Assembly: GCA_003249275.1 (NCBI GenBank)
Contig: QKJO01000190.1
Coordinates: forward strand, 1 to 5,745
Reading direction: 5' to 3'
DNA length: 5,745 nucleotides
From: Spirochaetaceae bacterium
Lineage (GTDB): Bacteria; Spirochaetota; Spirochaetia; Spirochaetales_E; Spirochaetaceae_B
Part shown: in pieces, positions 4,049 through 5,745 of the stretch
How positions within the stretch are numbered: position 1 is the first letter of the stretch
Layout: each line of letters starts with the position of its first letter
The notes under the pieces: generated by a model
The model's input: only the letters and a program-made list of their open reading frames with translations
Databases searched by the model: none
Told to the model about the DNA's origin: nothing
Position numbers and translations under genes: made by a program

Positions 4049-5745
4049 ACTGAAATCACCCGAAGATCTGAAAATCTACCGGCTGAAGCTGAAGACGGAG
4101 GCCGTATCCGATGAGAAAACCGTAAGGGTCTGCACCGGAGGCGGCTGCATCGCCTCGGGGTCTCTGGATCTTAAAAAACAGCTGGAAATGCTGATGGAGC
4201 CGGACAAAGAATGGCGCATCAAAGAGACGGGCTGCATGGGTCCCTGTGCCCATGGCCCCGTTATAGCCGTGGGAGAAAGGATCTACGGATCCGTAGCTCC
4301 CGGCGACCTGCCTGGAATCGTCAACTCCCACATCAGACTGGGCAGACCCGTCGCTTCCCTTCTGCTTGAAAATGAAAAGGAAACAGAGGAGGAAGGGTTC
4401 TTCAAACTGCAGAACAAGATTGTTCTGAGAAACTGCGGCCGTGTCGATCCCCTCAGCATCGATGACGCCATAGCGAACAGAACCTATGAGGCACTGGAAA
4501 AGGTGCTGGCGTCCCGTACATCCCCCGAATCCATCATCGCCGGGCTGAAGGAATCGGGACTCCGGGGCCGGGGCGGAGCCGGATATCCCACCTGGATGAA
4601 ATGGGACATGGCCCGCAAGACGCGGGGAAAAGAGAAAGTGGTTCTGGGCAACGGAGATGAAGGCGATCCCGGTGCCTTTATGGACAGATCCATCCTGGAG
4701 GGTGATCCCCACTCTCTCATCGAAGGGATGATTCTGGCAGCCTATACCATCGGCGCCGAAACAGGGTGCGTCTATGTGAGGGCCGAGTACCCTCTGGCCG
4801 TCGCCAGACTTGAAAATGCCATCCGTCAGGCCACAGAGGCGGGACTTCTTGGAAAATCCATTCTGGGCAGCAGCCTGAACTTCGACATAGAAATCCGGAT
4901 GGGATCCGGCGCCTTCGTCTGCGGAGAAGAGACGGCTCTGATTGCCTCCATCGAAGGCAAACGGGGAGAACCCAGGCCGCGTCCTCCCTTTCCTTCCGAG
5001 AAGGGCCTCTGGGGCAGGCCGAGCCTGCTGAACAATGTGGAGACCTATGCCAATGTCCCCGTCATCCTCCTGGACGGTCCGGGACGGTTTGCCTCCCTGG
5101 GGACGGACAACAGCCGGGGCACCAAGATCTTCGCCCTGGCCGGTGCGGTCAACAACACGGGCCTTGTTGAAGTGCCCATAGGAACCTCCCTGGGAGATCT
5201 TATCTTTACAACCGGAGGCGGCATCAAGGGTGGCCGGAACTTCAAGGCGGCCCAGATCGGCGGCCCCTCGGGGGGCTGTATTCCAAAAGAGCATCTGAAT
5301 GTGCCCCTGGACTACGACTCCCTGACGGAGCTGGGCGCCATCATGGGATCGGGGGGGCTGATCGTCATGGACGATGAGACCTGCATGGTCGACATGGCCC
5401 GGTTCTTCCTCGAATTCGTTCAGGAGGAGTCGTGCGGCAAATGCGTCCCCTGCCGTGTGGGCACCAAGAGGATGCTTGAAATTCTGGAACGCATCTGCCG
5501 GGGCGACGGCAGAGAGGGAGACATAGACAGGCTGATCGAACTGGGAACCAGCATCAGGGAAACCGCTCTGTGCGGACTGGGGCAGACCGCTCCCAATCCG
5601 GTCATGTCGACGATCAGACACTTCAGACAGGAGTATGAGCAGCATATCAGAGAGAAACACTGCGATGCGGGAGTCTGCCCCGAACTGGTCAGGGCCCCCT
5701 GTCAGAGCGCCTGTCCCGCCTCGGTGGATATCCCCGGGTTTATCT
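4038..5745 (+). CDS. nuoF: NuoF/HydB-like NADH-binding flavoprotein, probably fused to a GltD/NfnB-type FAD domain (3' end outside window)
   Basis: The frame is open for 569 codons and runs off the window. An N-terminal thioredoxin-like [2Fe-2S] domain carries C32, C37, C66 and C70 (VCTGGGCIASGS, ETGCMGPCAHGP), as in HydB-type subunits. The NuoF core follows. FMN-binding GLRGRGGAGYPTWMKW is at 174-189, NGDEGDPGAFMDRSILEGDP at 205-224, and the NADH/FMN region GSGAFVCGEETALIASIEG at 289-307. The SLBB-like segment runs through about 375-420. The N3-type [4Fe-4S] ligands are C466, C469, C472 and C512. Where HydB proteins normally have a 2x[4Fe-4S] ferredoxin tail, this one has CDAGVC (542-547), then C555 and C559 in APCQSACPASVDIPGF. 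That is the opening motif of the Fer4_20 domain of GltD, NfnB and dihydropyrimidine dehydrogenase. I infer a fusion to an FAD/NAD(P)H oxidoreductase continuing beyond the window. It would oxidise NADH at FMN and pass electrons along Fe-S clusters to a second flavin. The start is set by AGGAGG 6 nt upstream. Confidence 0.93.
   Translation, partial: MLPELKSPEDLKIYRLKLKTEAVSDEKTVRVCTGGGCIASGSLDLKKQLEMLMEPDKEWRIKETGCMGPCAHGPVIAVGERIYGSVAPGDLPGIVNSHIRLGRPVASLLLENEKETEEEGFFKLQNKIVLRNCGRVDPLSIDDAIANRTYEALEKVLASRTSPESIIAGLKESGLRGRGGAGYPTWMKWDMARKTRGKEKVVLGNGDEGDPGAFMDRSILEGDPHSLIEGMILAAYTIGAETGCVYVRAEYPLAVARLENAIRQATEAGLLGKSILGSSLNFDIEIRMGSGAFVCGEETALIASIEGKRGEPRPRPPFPSEKGLWGRPSLLNNVETYANVPVILLDGPGRFASLGTDNSRGTKIFALAGAVNNTGLVEVPIGTSLGDLIFTTGGGIKGGRNFKAAQIGGPSGGCIPKEHLNVPLDYDSLTELGAIMGSGGLIVMDDETCMVDMARFFLEFVQEESCGKCVPCRVGTKRMLEILERICRGDGREGDIDRLIELGTSIRETALCGLGQTAPNPVMSTIRHFRQEYEQHIREKHCDAGVCPELVRAPCQSACPASVDIPGFI

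Noticed and set aside
4056..5660. A 534-codon open frame on the - strand opposite the NuoF-like gene.
   Set aside because: The + strand carries the full set of NuoF motifs and cysteine ligands. The antisense frame is low-complexity in character and is a by-product of GC-rich codon use.
1..5745. CRISPR arrays, tRNA or rRNA genes, insertion sequences and phage genes.
   Set aside because: No regularly spaced repeats, cloverleaf sequences, transposase frames or terminal inverted repeats were seen on either strand.

Overview
This 5.7 kb window comes from a bacterial chromosome of moderate GC content. Coding is dense, Shine-Dalgarno sites are mostly clear, and there are no rRNA or tRNA genes, CRISPR arrays or insertion sequences. 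The right-hand genes encode NADH-linked flavin/iron-sulfur subunits of the HydB/HydC (bifurcating hydrogenase or transhydrogenase) type. This suggests an anaerobic fermentative or acetogenic bacterium. A free-living spirochaete or a clostridium-like organism would fit, but the window cannot settle taxonomy, and this placement is inference.

Left part (1-2372, all + strand): the tail of an aldo/keto reductase is followed by three complete genes with short gaps and no visible terminator, so they could be one transcript. They encode a secreted protein made of two copies of one unrecognised domain, a Nudix hydrolase of the CoA-pyrophosphatase type, and an unrecognised cytoplasmic protein with a C-terminal coiled coil and a CxxC pair. 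No shared pathway is evident.

Middle (2373-3370): a small unrecognised gene on the - strand converges on the left cluster with zero bases between the two stop codons. A divergent + strand gene encodes a RimJ/RimL-type GNAT acetyltransferase. It ends in a strong intrinsic terminator (3342-3370), which separates it from what follows.

Right part (3371-5745): an extended -10 promoter (TGATATAAT) and an approximately 90-nt structured leader precede a NuoE-like [2Fe-2S] subunit. This gene overlaps by 11 nt a large NuoF-like gene that runs off the window. The NuoF-like protein has an N-terminal thioredoxin-like [2Fe-2S] domain, the FMN/NADH core and the N3-type [4Fe-4S] site. It then continues, without a stop, into the cysteine motif that opens GltD/NfnB-type FAD oxidoreductases. 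The likeliest reading is a fused NuoF-GltD flavoprotein that with NuoE forms an NADH-dependent, possibly electron-bifurcating transhydrogenase resembling the Sporomusa-type Nfn (Stn) complex. This is the most interesting system here. The leader before it is a candidate control element: it carries a pyrimidine tract able to pair with the downstream ribosome binding site, and two partly competing hairpins.
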